DNA of 64,000 bases from Candidatus Paralachnospira caecorum (lineage in GTDB: Bacteria; Bacillota; Clostridia; Lachnospirales; Lachnospiraceae), in NCBI GenBank assembly GCA_904379015.1, contig CAJFHG010000010.1, positions 21,564-85,563 on the forward strand, written 5' to 3'. A program made the position numbers and the translations under genes. This document shows positions 47,964 to 55,949 of this stretch, in pieces. The notes below the pieces were generated by a model. That model made no database searches, had not been told where the DNA came from, and worked only from the letters and a program-made list of their open reading frames with translations. The stretch's first letter is position 1, and each line of letters begins with the position of its first letter.

Positions 47964-50038
47964 TACTGATTTTCCTGCTTTCTTTTCGCGCTTCCGCTTT
48001 TTTGATAGTATCCTTCTATTCTGCCGCAGCATTCCCGGATCTGACGGGTATTGCTCAGCCGCATCACATTCTGCGTCCGCCTGGTCACAAATCCCTTCAG
48101 CTTGTCCATATATTCTTCTTCCGTGATCTGCCCCTCAGCCACATAGGTCAGCCCTTTTTCCCAGCTTGCGGTCAGCTCGGGATTCAAAAGGGGCCGGATG
48201 GACATGTAGACCGTATCATGGATCACTTCGCCCAGCAGCGTCGGCGTAATGACCTGAGTCTTTTTATTCAGCGCCAGATACTGATTGTTCACCAGCTTTT
48301 TCAGGATTTCCGCCCTGGTGGCGCTGGTTCCGACGCCGCTCCCCTTGATCTGCGCCCGCAGCTCCTCATCCTCGATCAGCTGTCCCGCGTTTTCCATGGC
48401 CAGGATCATGGTGCCGGAGGTATAGCGCTTCGGCGGGGAGGTCTCTCCCTCTTTTATGAAAAGCTTTTCCACCGGAAATCTCTGTCCTTTTCTGACCTGC
48501 TCCATTTCCTTTAATAATTCCGGATCACGGATATCCGCTTCCGGGGCCGTTTCTTTCTCTCCTGCCCTGTCCGCGGCCCGGTCCGTTTCCTTTCCTGCCT
48601 CCTTTTCAGTCTTTCCGTTTTTTCTGATTCCCGCCACAGCCAGATATCCTTCTTCCAAAAGCATTTTAAAGGAAGCAAAAAAATGCTCCTGCCCGATCAG
48701 AAGCTCCAGGCTGAACTTCCGGTACACGGCCGGAGGATAGAAAATGCTCAGGAACCGGCGGACAATCGTCTCATATACCTTCACGGAAACCGGCGCCAGC
48801 TTCTTCAGCTCTCCGATCCCCTGGCCTGTGGGAATGATCGCGTAGTGATCCGTAATCTGTTTGTCATTCACATATTTTGTCCTGGAGATTTCCTTCCAGC
48901 ATCCGGTCTCCAGAATATGAGAAACAAATCCGGCTACGCCGGGAATCATTTTGAGGCCTCTGATATTCTTATGGATTTCCTTCGCCACCGCCGACGACAG
49001 CACTCTGGCATCCGTCCTCGGATACGTGACCAGTTTTTTTTCATACAGCTCCTGTACGACCCGCAGAGTCTCGTCCGGGCTCAGCTTGAACCTTCCGGAA
49101 CAGGTATTCTGAAGCTCTGCCAGGTTATAGAGAAGCGGCGGGTTCTTCTTTTCTTTTTTCTTTTCTATGGAAACAAGCTCCGCCGTCACCGGCTTTTCCG
49201 CCTCCAGCGCGTTGATCATTTCCTGTGCCTGATCCTTTTTTAAGAAACCGTTGTCCTTATAAAGAAACGGAGTTCCATAATACGCGCTTCCCTGCACTGC
49301 CCGCCATTCCGCGTCGAATTGCTTCTCCCCCAGAGACAGCGTGGCCAGAACTCTGTAAAAGGGTGTCTTGACAAAGGAACGGATCTCCCGTTCCCTTCTG
49401 ACTGCCATTCCCAGCACACAGGTCATCACGCGTCCCACACTGATCACGGTCCTGTCCTTTTTTATGCAGGAAGAGATCACGCCGCCGTATTTCAGCGTCA
49501 GAAGTCTTGAAAAATTGATCCCCATCAGGTAATCTTCCTTCGCCCGCAGATAAGCGGAGGCCGCCAGATTGTCGTACTCGCTCAGATCCTTCGCGGTCCG
49601 GATGCCCCTGAGGATTTCCTCCTCCGTCTGGGAATCGATCCAGACCCGCTTCCGCTTCTTCCCTTTCACGCCGGCCATCTGCTCCACCAGACGGTAAATA
49701 TATTCTCCTTCCCGCCCGGAGTCCGTGCAGACATAGATCGTCTCAATGTCCGGCCTGAGCAGAAGGCCTTTTACAATCTGAAACTGCTTTTTGACCGCGC
49801 CGATGACCTCATATTTGAATGTATCAGGAATAAACGGCAGAGTGTCAAGACTCCACCGCTTATATTTTTCATCATATGCTTCCGGATAGCTCATCGTTAC
49901 GAGATGGCCTACGCACCAGGTTACCACCGCTTCGTCCGATTCCAGATAACCGTCGCTCCGCCTGGCGTTCATCTTAAGCGCCTTGGCAAACTCCTGGGCC
50001 ACACTGGGTTTTTCTGCAATATAAAGCGCTTTTCCCAT
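47963..50038 (-). CDS. topB: DNA topoisomerase III
   Basis: A 691-residue type IA topoisomerase. The Toprim domain opens with MGKALYIAEKPSVAQEFAKA and contains the acidic STDSGREGEYIYRLV-like stretch (CTDSGREGEY). The catalytic tyrosine is in LVTYPRTDARVLSS. The linker near residue 490-515 is Glu/Lys/Ala-rich and probably disordered. It relaxes and decatenates single-strand-containing DNA. GtrA follows with a 1-base overlap. Confidence 0.95.
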   Translation of the reverse strand: MGKALYIAEKPSVAQEFAKALKMNARRSDGYLESDEAVVTWCVGHLVTMSYPEAYDEKYKRWSLDTLPFIPDTFKYEVIGAVKKQFQIVKGLLLRPDIETIYVCTDSGREGEYIYRLVEQMAGVKGKKRKRVWIDSQTEEEILRGIRTAKDLSEYDNLAASAYLRAKEDYLMGINFSRLLTLKYGGVISSCIKKDRTVISVGRVMTCVLGMAVRREREIRSFVKTPFYRVLATLSLGEKQFDAEWRAVQGSAYYGTPFLYKDNGFLKKDQAQEMINALEAEKPVTAELVSIEKKKEKKNPPLLYNLAELQNTCSGRFKLSPDETLRVVQELYEKKLVTYPRTDARVLSSAVAKEIHKNIRGLKMIPGVAGFVSHILETGCWKEISRTKYVNDKQITDHYAIIPTGQGIGELKKLAPVSVKVYETIVRRFLSIFYPPAVYRKFSLELLIGQEHFFASFKMLLEEGYLAVAGIRKNGKTEKEAGKETDRAADRAGEKETAPEADIRDPELLKEMEQVRKGQRFPVEKLFIKEGETSPPKRYTSGTMILAMENAGQLIEDEELRAQIKGSGVGTSATRAEILKKLVNNQYLALNKKTQVITPTLLGEVIHDTVYMSIRPLLNPELTASWEKGLTYVAEGQITEEEYMDKLKGFVTRRTQNVMRLSNTRQIRECCGRIEGYYQKSGSAKRKQENQ

Positions 50039-50064
50039 AAAACTGTCATCCTCCGATGTCCTCT

Positions 50065-50093
50065 ATCATAACATAAGAGTTTTGATTGCACAA
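50065..50093 (-). promoter_or_regulatory. Candidate promoter of topB
   Basis: Minus-strand TTGTGC (50088-50093) and TATGAT (50065-50070) with a 17-bp spacer, 27 bp before the topB ATG. Confidence 0.5.
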
Positions 50094-50107
50094 GAAAATA
50101 AAATCCA

Positions 50108-50146
50108 GAACATATGTTTGCTTTCTGCCCGGAACTGTGCTATACT
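50108..50146 (+). promoter_or_regulatory. LexA-type SOS box over the dinB promoter
   Basis: GAACATATGTTT (50108-50119) matches the Gram-positive SOS box (GAAC, 4 bases, GTTY). It overlaps the -35 TTGCTT (50118-50123); the -10 TATACT (50141-50146) is 17 bp further. Bound LexA would exclude RNA polymerase. Confidence 0.75.
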
Positions 50147-50179
50147 GTAAAAAAGAATCCTCTGAAAGGAGATGCTTTC

Positions 50180-51406
50180 ATGGCCCTGTTCTTTCATATC
50201 GATGTCAATTCCGCCTATCTAAGCTGGACCGCTGTGCGCCGGCTGGCAGAGGGCGATTCCGAAGACCTGCGCCTCATTCCCTCCGCTGTGGGCGGAAACC
50301 GGGAAAAGCGCCACGGCATTATCCTGGCCAAATCTCCGCTGGCCAAAGCCTGCGGCGTCCGCACGGGAGAACCGGTGGCCGCCGCTCTGAAAAAATGTCC
50401 CGGTCTGGTCCTGGTCCCGCCGGATTTTGAACTCTATGACCAGAATTCCAGAGCCTTCATGGACATTCTCCGGCGTTTTTCTCCCCAGGTGGAGCAGTTT
50501 TCCATTGACGAGGCCTTTATGGACATGACCGGGATGCAGCTGCTCTACCAGGACCCGGTCACAGCGGCCGTACAGATCCGGGATACCATTTACAGCGAGC
50601 TCGGCTTCACGGTCAATGTGGGCATTTCCGTCAACCGGCTGCTTGCCAAAATGGCCAGCGATTTTGAAAAGCCGGGCAAGATCCATACCCTGTTTCCGGA
50701 GGAGATCTGCGAAAAAATGTGGCCGCTTCCCATCGGAGAGCTCTATATGGCAGGCCATTCTGCCGAGGCAGTCCTGACCGGGCTCGGCATCCGCACCATC
50801 GGCGATCTGGCCCGCAGCAGCCCGGCCACCATCAGGGCGCACCTGAAAAAGCACGGCGAAACCCTCTGGAAATACGCCAACGGTCAGGATGACGGACAGC
50901 TTTTTTCTCAGAAGACAAAAGATAAAGAAATCGGCAATTCCACCACCATTCCCTATGACGTGGAATCTGCCGATACAGCCAAAAATATCCTGCTCTCCCT
51001 GTGCGAGACCGTCGCCACCAGACTGCGTCATGAATCCCTGCGCGCCGCCTGCGTCTCCGTGCGGATCACGGATTATAACTTTGTGAGCCGGACCCACCAG
51101 AAGCTCCTGCCCGTCACCACCAATGTGACCTCTGAACTCTTCTGCGCAGTCTCTGCCCTGTTTGATGAAATGTGGGACGGAACTCCCATCCGTCTCCTCG
51201 GCGTACAGACCAGCCGCCTCACAAAGGATGCCTACCGCCAGTACAATCTGTTCGACCGGGAAAAATTCGACAAACAGGAAAAGCTGGACTCCTGCATTGA
51301 TGAAATCCGCCGCCGGTTCGGCGAGGACTCCATCAAGCGTGCCAGCTTTATCAACAACAAAACATATCATATGATCGGCGGGATCTCCAAAAATAAACGG
51401 AGATAA
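50180..51406 (+). CDS. dinB: DNA polymerase IV (Y-family)
   Basis: A 408-residue translesion polymerase. Catalytic acids are in FHIDVNSAYLSW and FSIDEAFMDMTG. The thumb/helix-hairpin region is AVLTGLGIRTIGDLARS and the little-finger domain follows. The C-terminus lacks a canonical QLSLF-type beta-clamp motif at the very end, but YNLFDREKFDKQEK at about 375 could serve. ATG at 50180 follows AAGGAG; an ATG 22 codons upstream lies over the promoter and is rejected. SOS control is implied by the upstream box. Confidence 0.95.
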   Translation: MALFFHIDVNSAYLSWTAVRRLAEGDSEDLRLIPSAVGGNREKRHGIILAKSPLAKACGVRTGEPVAAALKKCPGLVLVPPDFELYDQNSRAFMDILRRFSPQVEQFSIDEAFMDMTGMQLLYQDPVTAAVQIRDTIYSELGFTVNVGISVNRLLAKMASDFEKPGKIHTLFPEEICEKMWPLPIGELYMAGHSAEAVLTGLGIRTIGDLARSSPATIRAHLKKHGETLWKYANGQDDGQLFSQKTKDKEIGNSTTIPYDVESADTAKNILLSLCETVATRLRHESLRAACVSVRITDYNFVSRTHQKLLPVTTNVTSELFCAVSALFDEMWDGTPIRLLGVQTSRLTKDAYRQYNLFDREKFDKQEKLDSCIDEIRRRFGEDSIKRASFINNKTYHMIGGISKNKRR

Positions 51407-51419
51407 CAGCCCAAAACGC

Positions 51420-52202
51420 TCAGGAGGTCAGATAATTTCTCATAATGCGCAGGGCATTTTTCTCCAGTCTGCTGACCTGCGCCTGGGAAATCTCAATTTC
51501 CTTCGCCACCTCCATCTGCGTCTTTCCTTCGTAAAATCTCAGCTCAATGATGTGCCGTTCTCTCTCGGGAAGACGGTTCATGGCTTCATTCAGGGAAATC
51601 TGCTCGATCCACCGCTCTTCCCTGTTCTTCTTGTCACTGATCTGATCCATCACATAAAGGGTATCGCCCCCGTCTGTGTAAATCGGCTCATAGAGACTGA
51701 CAGGGCTCTGTATGGCATCCAGGGCATACACCACTTCTTCCCGGCTCATCCCCACCTCGTCGGCGATCTCCATGATGGTGGGCTCCTTGGAATTCTTCTT
51801 CATCAGAGATTCCCTGGCATAAATCGCCTTATAGGCCGTATCCCTCAGCGAACGGCTGACCCGTATCGAGCTGCCGGAATCTCTCAGATAGCGTCTCACT
51901 TCCCCCACGATCATGGGAACGGCATAGGTGGAAAATTTCACCATCATATCCGGATTAAAGTTATCGATCGCCTTCATCAGACCGATGCAGCCGATCTGAA
52001 ACAGGTCGTCGATATTTTCGCTGCTGCCGGAAAACCGCTGGATCACGCTGAGGACCAGTCTCAGATTTCCTTTGATATACCGCTCTCTGGCTTCCTGATC
52101 GCCTTCCCTGATCCGTCTGAACAGCTCTTCCTTTTCCTCAGCCCCCAGAAGAGGCAGTTTGGAAGTATTGACTCCGCAGATCTCCACCTTGTATACAGCC
52201 AT
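51420..52202 (-). CDS. sigG: Sporulation sigma factor SigG
   Basis: A 260-residue sigma-70-family factor active in the forespore after engulfment. The N-terminal YKVEICGVNTSKLPLL is diagnostic for sigma-G (the region bound by anti-sigma factors). Region 2 is LVLSVIQRFSGSSENIDDLFQIGCIGLMKAIDNF, and region 4 is QMEVAKEIEISQAQVSRLEKNAL. It lies 500 bp from sigE, with one lipoprotein gene between them; in B. subtilis the order is spoIIGA-sigE-sigG, so the cluster is conserved but interrupted. Confidence 0.97.
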   Translation of the reverse strand: MAVYKVEICGVNTSKLPLLGAEEKEELFRRIREGDQEARERYIKGNLRLVLSVIQRFSGSSENIDDLFQIGCIGLMKAIDNFNPDMMVKFSTYAVPMIVGEVRRYLRDSGSSIRVSRSLRDTAYKAIYARESLMKKNSKEPTIMEIADEVGMSREEVVYALDAIQSPVSLYEPIYTDGGDTLYVMDQISDKKNREERWIEQISLNEAMNRLPERERHIIELRFYEGKTQMEVAKEIEISQAQVSRLEKNALRIMRNYLTS

Positions 52203-52302
52203 ACCGTTACCTCCGCATCAACATTCTATATAAAATGATGCACGGATTTTGATGGATTTATACGGATACTTTCCCGTAAAAAAAAGGAAGAAATCTTAAA
52301 TT

Positions 52303-53001
52303 TTATCTGGACATATTGACAACCCGGCTGTCCAGAGCCTCCATCTGTTCATCGCTGATCGTATAGAGATTGTTTTCCGCGTCATAGTCCAGCGTGATGT
52401 CAACCTGAACTGCGGAATCATAGGATACAGAAGAGACAAGAGACTCCACCGCGTCCAGAACCGCCTGCGCGTAAGCCTCCTCATATTCCGCATCGCTGGA
52501 TTCATCAAACTCTCCGTCCTTCGCGCGGGTATTGAACGCGTCTACCGCAGCTGAAAACTGGTCCTGCACGGTACCGAAAAAGTCAATGGGTTCTATTTCC
52601 ACTGTCACCGTATAAATGTCGCCGTCACGGATCACATCCACTGCCTGGTACTTCGTCTGACTGTAAATGGTCACGGCCATCTGGGACACCCGGTCCTTGA
52701 TCGTCTGACTCACCACGTCGCTCTCGATTGAAAATGCCTCCTCGATTGAAGCCGCGAAATCCTGTATATTGGCATTATAGATACTCTGCGCCTCTTCTTC
52801 ACTGGCTCCGGTCAGCTGCATATAGCTGTCATACTGCCCCAGATAATTGGCGTCCATAATGCCGATCACATAGTCCTGATAGGCTTCCCTTCCGCTGCTG
52901 ATGCTTTCTCCTTCATCTGAGCCGCAGCCGGCCAGACCAAGCACCAGACACGCCGCGGCAAGAACAGCCGCCGTCTTTTTCCATATTGCGGGTGTTTTCA
53001 T
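52303..53001 (-). CDS. Lipoprotein of unknown function
   Basis: A 232-residue lipoprotein. The signal is hydrophobic (TAAVLAAACLVLGLAGC) with lipobox LAGC, so it would be anchored outside the membrane. The mature part is acidic and helical with repeated Tyr-Ser-Val strands (YTVTVEIEPIDFFG); a DUF5105-like fold is possible, but I cannot name a family. AGGAGG stands 12 bp before ATG or 6 bp before an in-frame TTG two codons upstream. It lies between sigG and sigE, which breaks the classic spoIIGA-sigE-sigG order. Confidence 0.72.
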   Translation of the reverse strand: MKTPAIWKKTAAVLAAACLVLGLAGCGSDEGESISSGREAYQDYVIGIMDANYLGQYDSYMQLTGASEEEAQSIYNANIQDFAASIEEAFSIESDVVSQTIKDRVSQMAVTIYSQTKYQAVDVIRDGDIYTVTVEIEPIDFFGTVQDQFSAAVDAFNTRAKDGEFDESSDAEYEEAYAQAVLDAVESLVSSVSYDSAVQVDITLDYDAENNLYTISDEQMEALDSRVVNMSR

Positions 53002-53097
53002 AATCAACTGCTTCCTCCTGAGTCACCTGGAATGTAAAATCGATCCAGAATTTCCATTTTTTATTTTGCACAAAATTTCTTAAGCATTATACCACAA

Positions 53098-53838
53098 TTA
53101 TTCAAAGCGTACAATTTCTTTTTTCAGCTGGTGAATGATCTTTTTCTCCAGCCTGGATATGTAGGACTGAGAAATCCCCAGCAGGTCCGCGACCTCCTTC
53201 TGAGTCATCTCGTTTCCGTCCTCCGAATTCAGGCCGAACCGAAGGCAGACGATTTTCTTTTCTCTTTCTCCCAGCTTCTCAATGGCCAGATTCAGAAGGG
53301 ACTTTTCCACCTCATCCTCGATCCCCCGTGAGATCACGTCCTCTTCTGTCCCCAGAATATCCGACAGCAGAAGCTCATTTCCGTCCCAGTCCACATTGAG
53401 CGGCTCGTCAATGGACACCTCCAGCCGCGTTTTGCTGTTTCTTCTCAGATACATCAGGATCTCATTTTCAATACACCGGGAAGCATAAGTGGCCAGCTTG
53501 ATATTTTTCTCACTGTTGAAGGTATTGATGGCTTTGATCAGCCCTATGGTCCCGATCGAAATCAGATCCTCCACTCCCACACCCGTATTGTCGAATTTTT
53601 TCGCGATATAAACGACCAGTCTCAGGTTGTGTTCAATCAGCGCGGCCTTCGCTTCTTTTTCCTCTTCCGTTCCCAGCCTGGCGATCATCATCGCCTCGGA
53701 TTCCGGCGACAGAGGCGCCGGCAGCACGTCGCTGCCCCCTATGTAATGAATCTCATTTTTTTTCGAGAAGATCAGACTTCTCATGCTGGAAATGATTTTC
53801 AGCTGAAACCTGCTCGGAACTGATACCTTGATGACCAT
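53098..53838 (-). CDS. sigE: Sporulation sigma factor SigE (pro-sigma-E)
   Basis: A 246-residue mother-cell sigma factor made as an inactive precursor. The first ~25 residues ([20 protein letters not shown]) fit a pro-sequence removed by SpoIIGA. Region 2.2 is [20 protein letters not shown], region 2.4 is [17 protein letters not shown], and region 4.2 is [23 protein letters not shown] at 53838 follows GGAGGAG; a longer in-frame reading adds 14 residues and lies inside spoIIGA. It overlaps spoIIGA by 86 bp. Confidence 0.97.
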   Translation of the reverse strand: MVIKVSVPSRFQLKIISSMRSLIFSKKNEIHYIGGSDVLPAPLSPESEAMMIARLGTEEEKEAKAALIEHNLRLVVYIAKKFDNTGVGVEDLISIGTIGLIKAINTFNSEKNIKLATYASRCIENEILMYLRRNSKTRLEVSIDEPLNVDWDGNELLLSDILGTEEDVISRGIEDEVEKSLLNLAIEKLGEREKKIVCLRFGLNSEDGNEMTQKEVADLLGISQSYISRLEKKIIHQLKKEIVRFE

Positions 53839-54718
53839 TGCTTCTCCTCCTCTTTCCTTTACACGCTGTAAGTCCGGCATAATCGCCGTGCAGGATCAAC
53901 TGATAGCTTCCGTCAGGAGAAAGTCTGCTCTCCGTCTCCGCCACGACCGCTCCCTCGAGAACCGCGGCAGGCGTATGCTTTCCCTGTTCCAGGATGATCA
54001 TTCTGTCCACCTTCCTTCCCTTCAGGAATCCGCTCCCGCCTATGGATCTGTAGGGGATCAGAAAAAATCCTGTTTCTTCCTCAGGTTCAGGAAACAGCGT
54101 TTCCAGAAGACATTTCTCCGCCACTGACACAGGCCGGCCGGTGGAAGGCTCACAGAGCCTGTTTCCCGTATCGACCAGTGCCGCCGTCTCCGCCTTCCTG
54201 TTCCCCCGGATCAGGATGACTCTGCATAAACCGGCATTCCTTCTGCATATACTCCCAAACAGATGAAACAGCTCTTTTCCCGCAAGAAAAGCGGATACTG
54301 CCAGAAGCAGCAGCACAGAAAGACTCCACCCGTAAAGCGTGCCTCCCGAGAGGAGCTCGCTCACCGCATATCCCATTCCCGTATGCAGATACAGCTGACT
54401 GATCAGTCCGCCCGTAAAAATAGAAATGACGGAAAGGACTGCTGTGAACCGGAACAGATTCCCGGTCCCCTTTATGGGAAAGGCGAGGCGCCCCATGACA
54501 GGGCCCACCAGACCATACGTCAGAAGCAGCTCTGCCCATCTCGGCAGAACAGGAAAAACTGCCAGAATACAGGTCCACAGCCCTCCCGCCGACGCCCCCG
54601 CCAGAAGCCGCAGCGCTTTTTTCCGGTATCCGGACCAGATCCCCGCCACATACAGAAGTCCTGCATTCATCCAGACATTTACTGCAAACAGCACGTCTAT
54701 GTATAATTTCGTTTTCAC
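53753..54718 (-). CDS. spoIIGA: Sigma-E processing peptidase SpoIIGA
   Basis: A 321-residue membrane aspartyl protease that cleaves pro-sigma-E at the forespore septum. Five hydrophobic helices fill residues 5-155, followed by a cytoplasmic protease domain with the DTG motif [14 protein letters not shown] (Asp183) and [14 protein letters not shown]. The start is GTG with no Shine-Dalgarno; the stop before it in this frame and the absence of other start codons leave no alternative. The last ~30 residues ([20 protein letters not shown]) are encoded inside sigE and look unlike the family. Confidence 0.92.
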   Translation of the reverse strand: MKTKLYIDVLFAVNVWMNAGLLYVAGIWSGYRKKALRLLAGASAGGLWTCILAVFPVLPRWAELLLTYGLVGPVMGRLAFPIKGTGNLFRFTAVLSVISIFTGGLISQLYLHTGMGYAVSELLSGGTLYGWSLSVLLLLAVSAFLAGKELFHLFGSICRRNAGLCRVILIRGNRKAETAALVDTGNRLCEPSTGRPVSVAEKCLLETLFPEPEEETGFFLIPYRSIGGSGFLKGRKVDRMIILEQGKHTPAAVLEGAVVAETESRLSPDGSYQLILHGDYAGLTACKGKRRRSNGHQGISSEQVSAENHFQHEKSDLLEKK

Positions 54719-54725
54719 AGGCTTT

Positions 54726-54758
54726 ATTATAAAAGTTCGCGTCTGCAGAATCTGTCAA
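54726..54758 (-). promoter_or_regulatory. spoIIG-type promoter with long spacer
   Basis: Minus-strand TTGACA (54753-54758) and TATAAT (54726-54731) are both consensus but 21 bp apart. This recalls the B. subtilis spoIIG promoter, where Spo0A compensates for an over-long spacer. TGTCGAT (minus strand, 54785-54791), one mismatch from the 0A box TGTCGAA, lies 27 bp upstream, and TGTCAAA overlaps the -35 on the other strand. Confidence 0.6.
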
Positions 54759-54800
54759 AAGAAGAGAGGAAACAACCATTTTTCATCGACAGTTTTTGCG

Positions 54801-54842
54801 TAAAAAGGAACCGATATGCGCACAAGGCACATACCGGTTCCT
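54801..54842 (-). terminator. Intrinsic terminator of the DapA-family gene
   Basis: AGGAACCG and CGGTTCCT (54806-54842) form the stem, with an inner TATG/CATA; TTTTTACG follows on the minus strand. Confidence 0.85.
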
Positions 54843-54875
54843 CTCAAGGGATTTATTATATAGAAGAAATAACAA

Positions 54876-55787
54876 TTACTCCATATCAGCCAGCAGCTTC
54901 TCGATCTTCTTCTTGTTGGCGTCATCCAGATCACCCGCAGGTCTTCTGGGAAGTCCTACATCCAGACCCTGAGCGGTCAGTGTGTAGTTGCAGATCTCAA
55001 GCCAGTGAGGAACGCCGTTCTCTTTGTCATACAGGAAGTAGTTTACGAAAGGAATGACGTTGTTCATCGCTTTTCTTGCTGCCTCAATGCTTCCGGACCA
55101 TACTGCATCCTGGATCGCACGGCACTGTTTCGGAAGGATCGCGGGAAGTCCGGACAGCCATCCGTCTGCTCCGCCCATGTATGCTTCCATACCGCAGTAG
55201 TCATGGCCATAGAATACTGTGATCTTGTCGCCCATGTAGTACTTCAGGTCATGGACTCTGTTGGGATCGCCGTGAGCAGCCTTGATACCCTGGATGGTGC
55301 CATCCTCGATCAGGGACTGAACCTCAGGTGTATTCAGCTCATAGCCGGCAAACCAGGGATTGTTGTAGATGTACATCTGAACGCTCAGTTCTTTTCTCAG
55401 GTTGCGGTAATGCTGAAGTACGGATTTCTTATGAGGCGTATAGTAGAAAGGAAGCAGCACCAGCAGTGCGTCATATCCAACGCTCTCAGCGTATTTGCTC
55501 AGGTCAAGGGTCGTATGAGTATCATACTTTCCTGTGCCGCCTACCAGCGGAACCTGTCCGTCAATGAAGCTTGCAACGTGTCCAAGCACTTCCTTCTGCT
55601 CTACTTCGCTCATGGCCATGTTCTCGCCTGTAGAACCTACGATGGACAGAGACTGAGCGCCATTGTCCAGCAGCCATGTCAGGTACTTCTCCATACCTTT
55701 CTTGTTGTAGCTCTCGTCTGCGTTCCAGATTGTTCTGGCTGCAGGGCAGATACCATAGGGTTTCTTCAGATCCTTGTTTACTTCCAT
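54876..55787 (-). CDS. DapA-family aldolase/lyase, not a dihydrodipicolinate synthase
   Basis: A 303-residue class I aldolase of the DapA/NanA family. It keeps the GSTGEN loop, the Tyr of YIYNNP and the Schiff-base Lys in IQGIKAAHGD. The Arg of the DHDPS motif (YNVPSRTG) is missing: here the motif is YNNPWFAGYEL, so the substrate is not aspartate semialdehyde. Likely substrates are 2-oxo acids split to pyruvate plus an aldehyde. ATG at 55787 follows AAGGAG. It has its own promoter and follows an aminotransferase and a Liv transporter. Confidence 0.88.
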   Translation of the reverse strand: MEVNKDLKKPYGICPAARTIWNADESYNKKGMEKYLTWLLDNGAQSLSIVGSTGENMAMSEVEQKEVLGHVASFIDGQVPLVGGTGKYDTHTTLDLSKYAESVGYDALLVLLPFYYTPHKKSVLQHYRNLRKELSVQMYIYNNPWFAGYELNTPEVQSLIEDGTIQGIKAAHGDPNRVHDLKYYMGDKITVFYGHDYCGMEAYMGGADGWLSGLPAILPKQCRAIQDAVWSGSIEAARKAMNNVIPFVNYFLYDKENGVPHWLEICNYTLTAQGLDVGLPRRPAGDLDDANKKKIEKLLADME

Positions 55788-55891
55788 CTTTTTTTCTCCT
55801 TTCATTTTTTGCAGTATTGATATGTAATACCGCACCCCTTTAATTTGTTCTTTGTTGAAATAAAAAAATTTTTAATTTTTTATTTAGCTAT

Positions 55892-55920
55892 ATCATATAC
55901 GATAAAACATTGTTTGTCAA
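55892..55920 (-). promoter_or_regulatory. Promoter of the DapA-family gene
   Basis: Minus-strand TTGACA (55915-55920) and TATGAT (55892-55897) with a 17-bp spacer. A long leader of about 95 nt is very A+T-rich. A 28-bp palindrome abuts the -35. Confidence 0.8.
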
Positions 55921-55921
55921 C

Positions 55922-55949
55922 AAGTAAATAAAAAATTTTTTATTTACTT
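55922..55949. promoter_or_regulatory. Perfect 28-bp palindrome, terminator or operator
   Basis: AAGTAAATAAAAAA and its exact complement meet without a spacer at 55935/55936. It includes the stop codon of the aminotransferase gene and lies one base upstream of the -35 of the DapA-family promoter. An imperfect copy of the core AAATAAAAAA / TTTTTTATTT occurs near 55857-55886 on the other side of the promoter. Confidence 0.7.

Noticed and set aside
52203..52302. Sigma-F or sigma-G promoter upstream of sigG
   Set aside because: GTATA and a G+A-containing -10-like stretch are present, but the match is too weak to claim.
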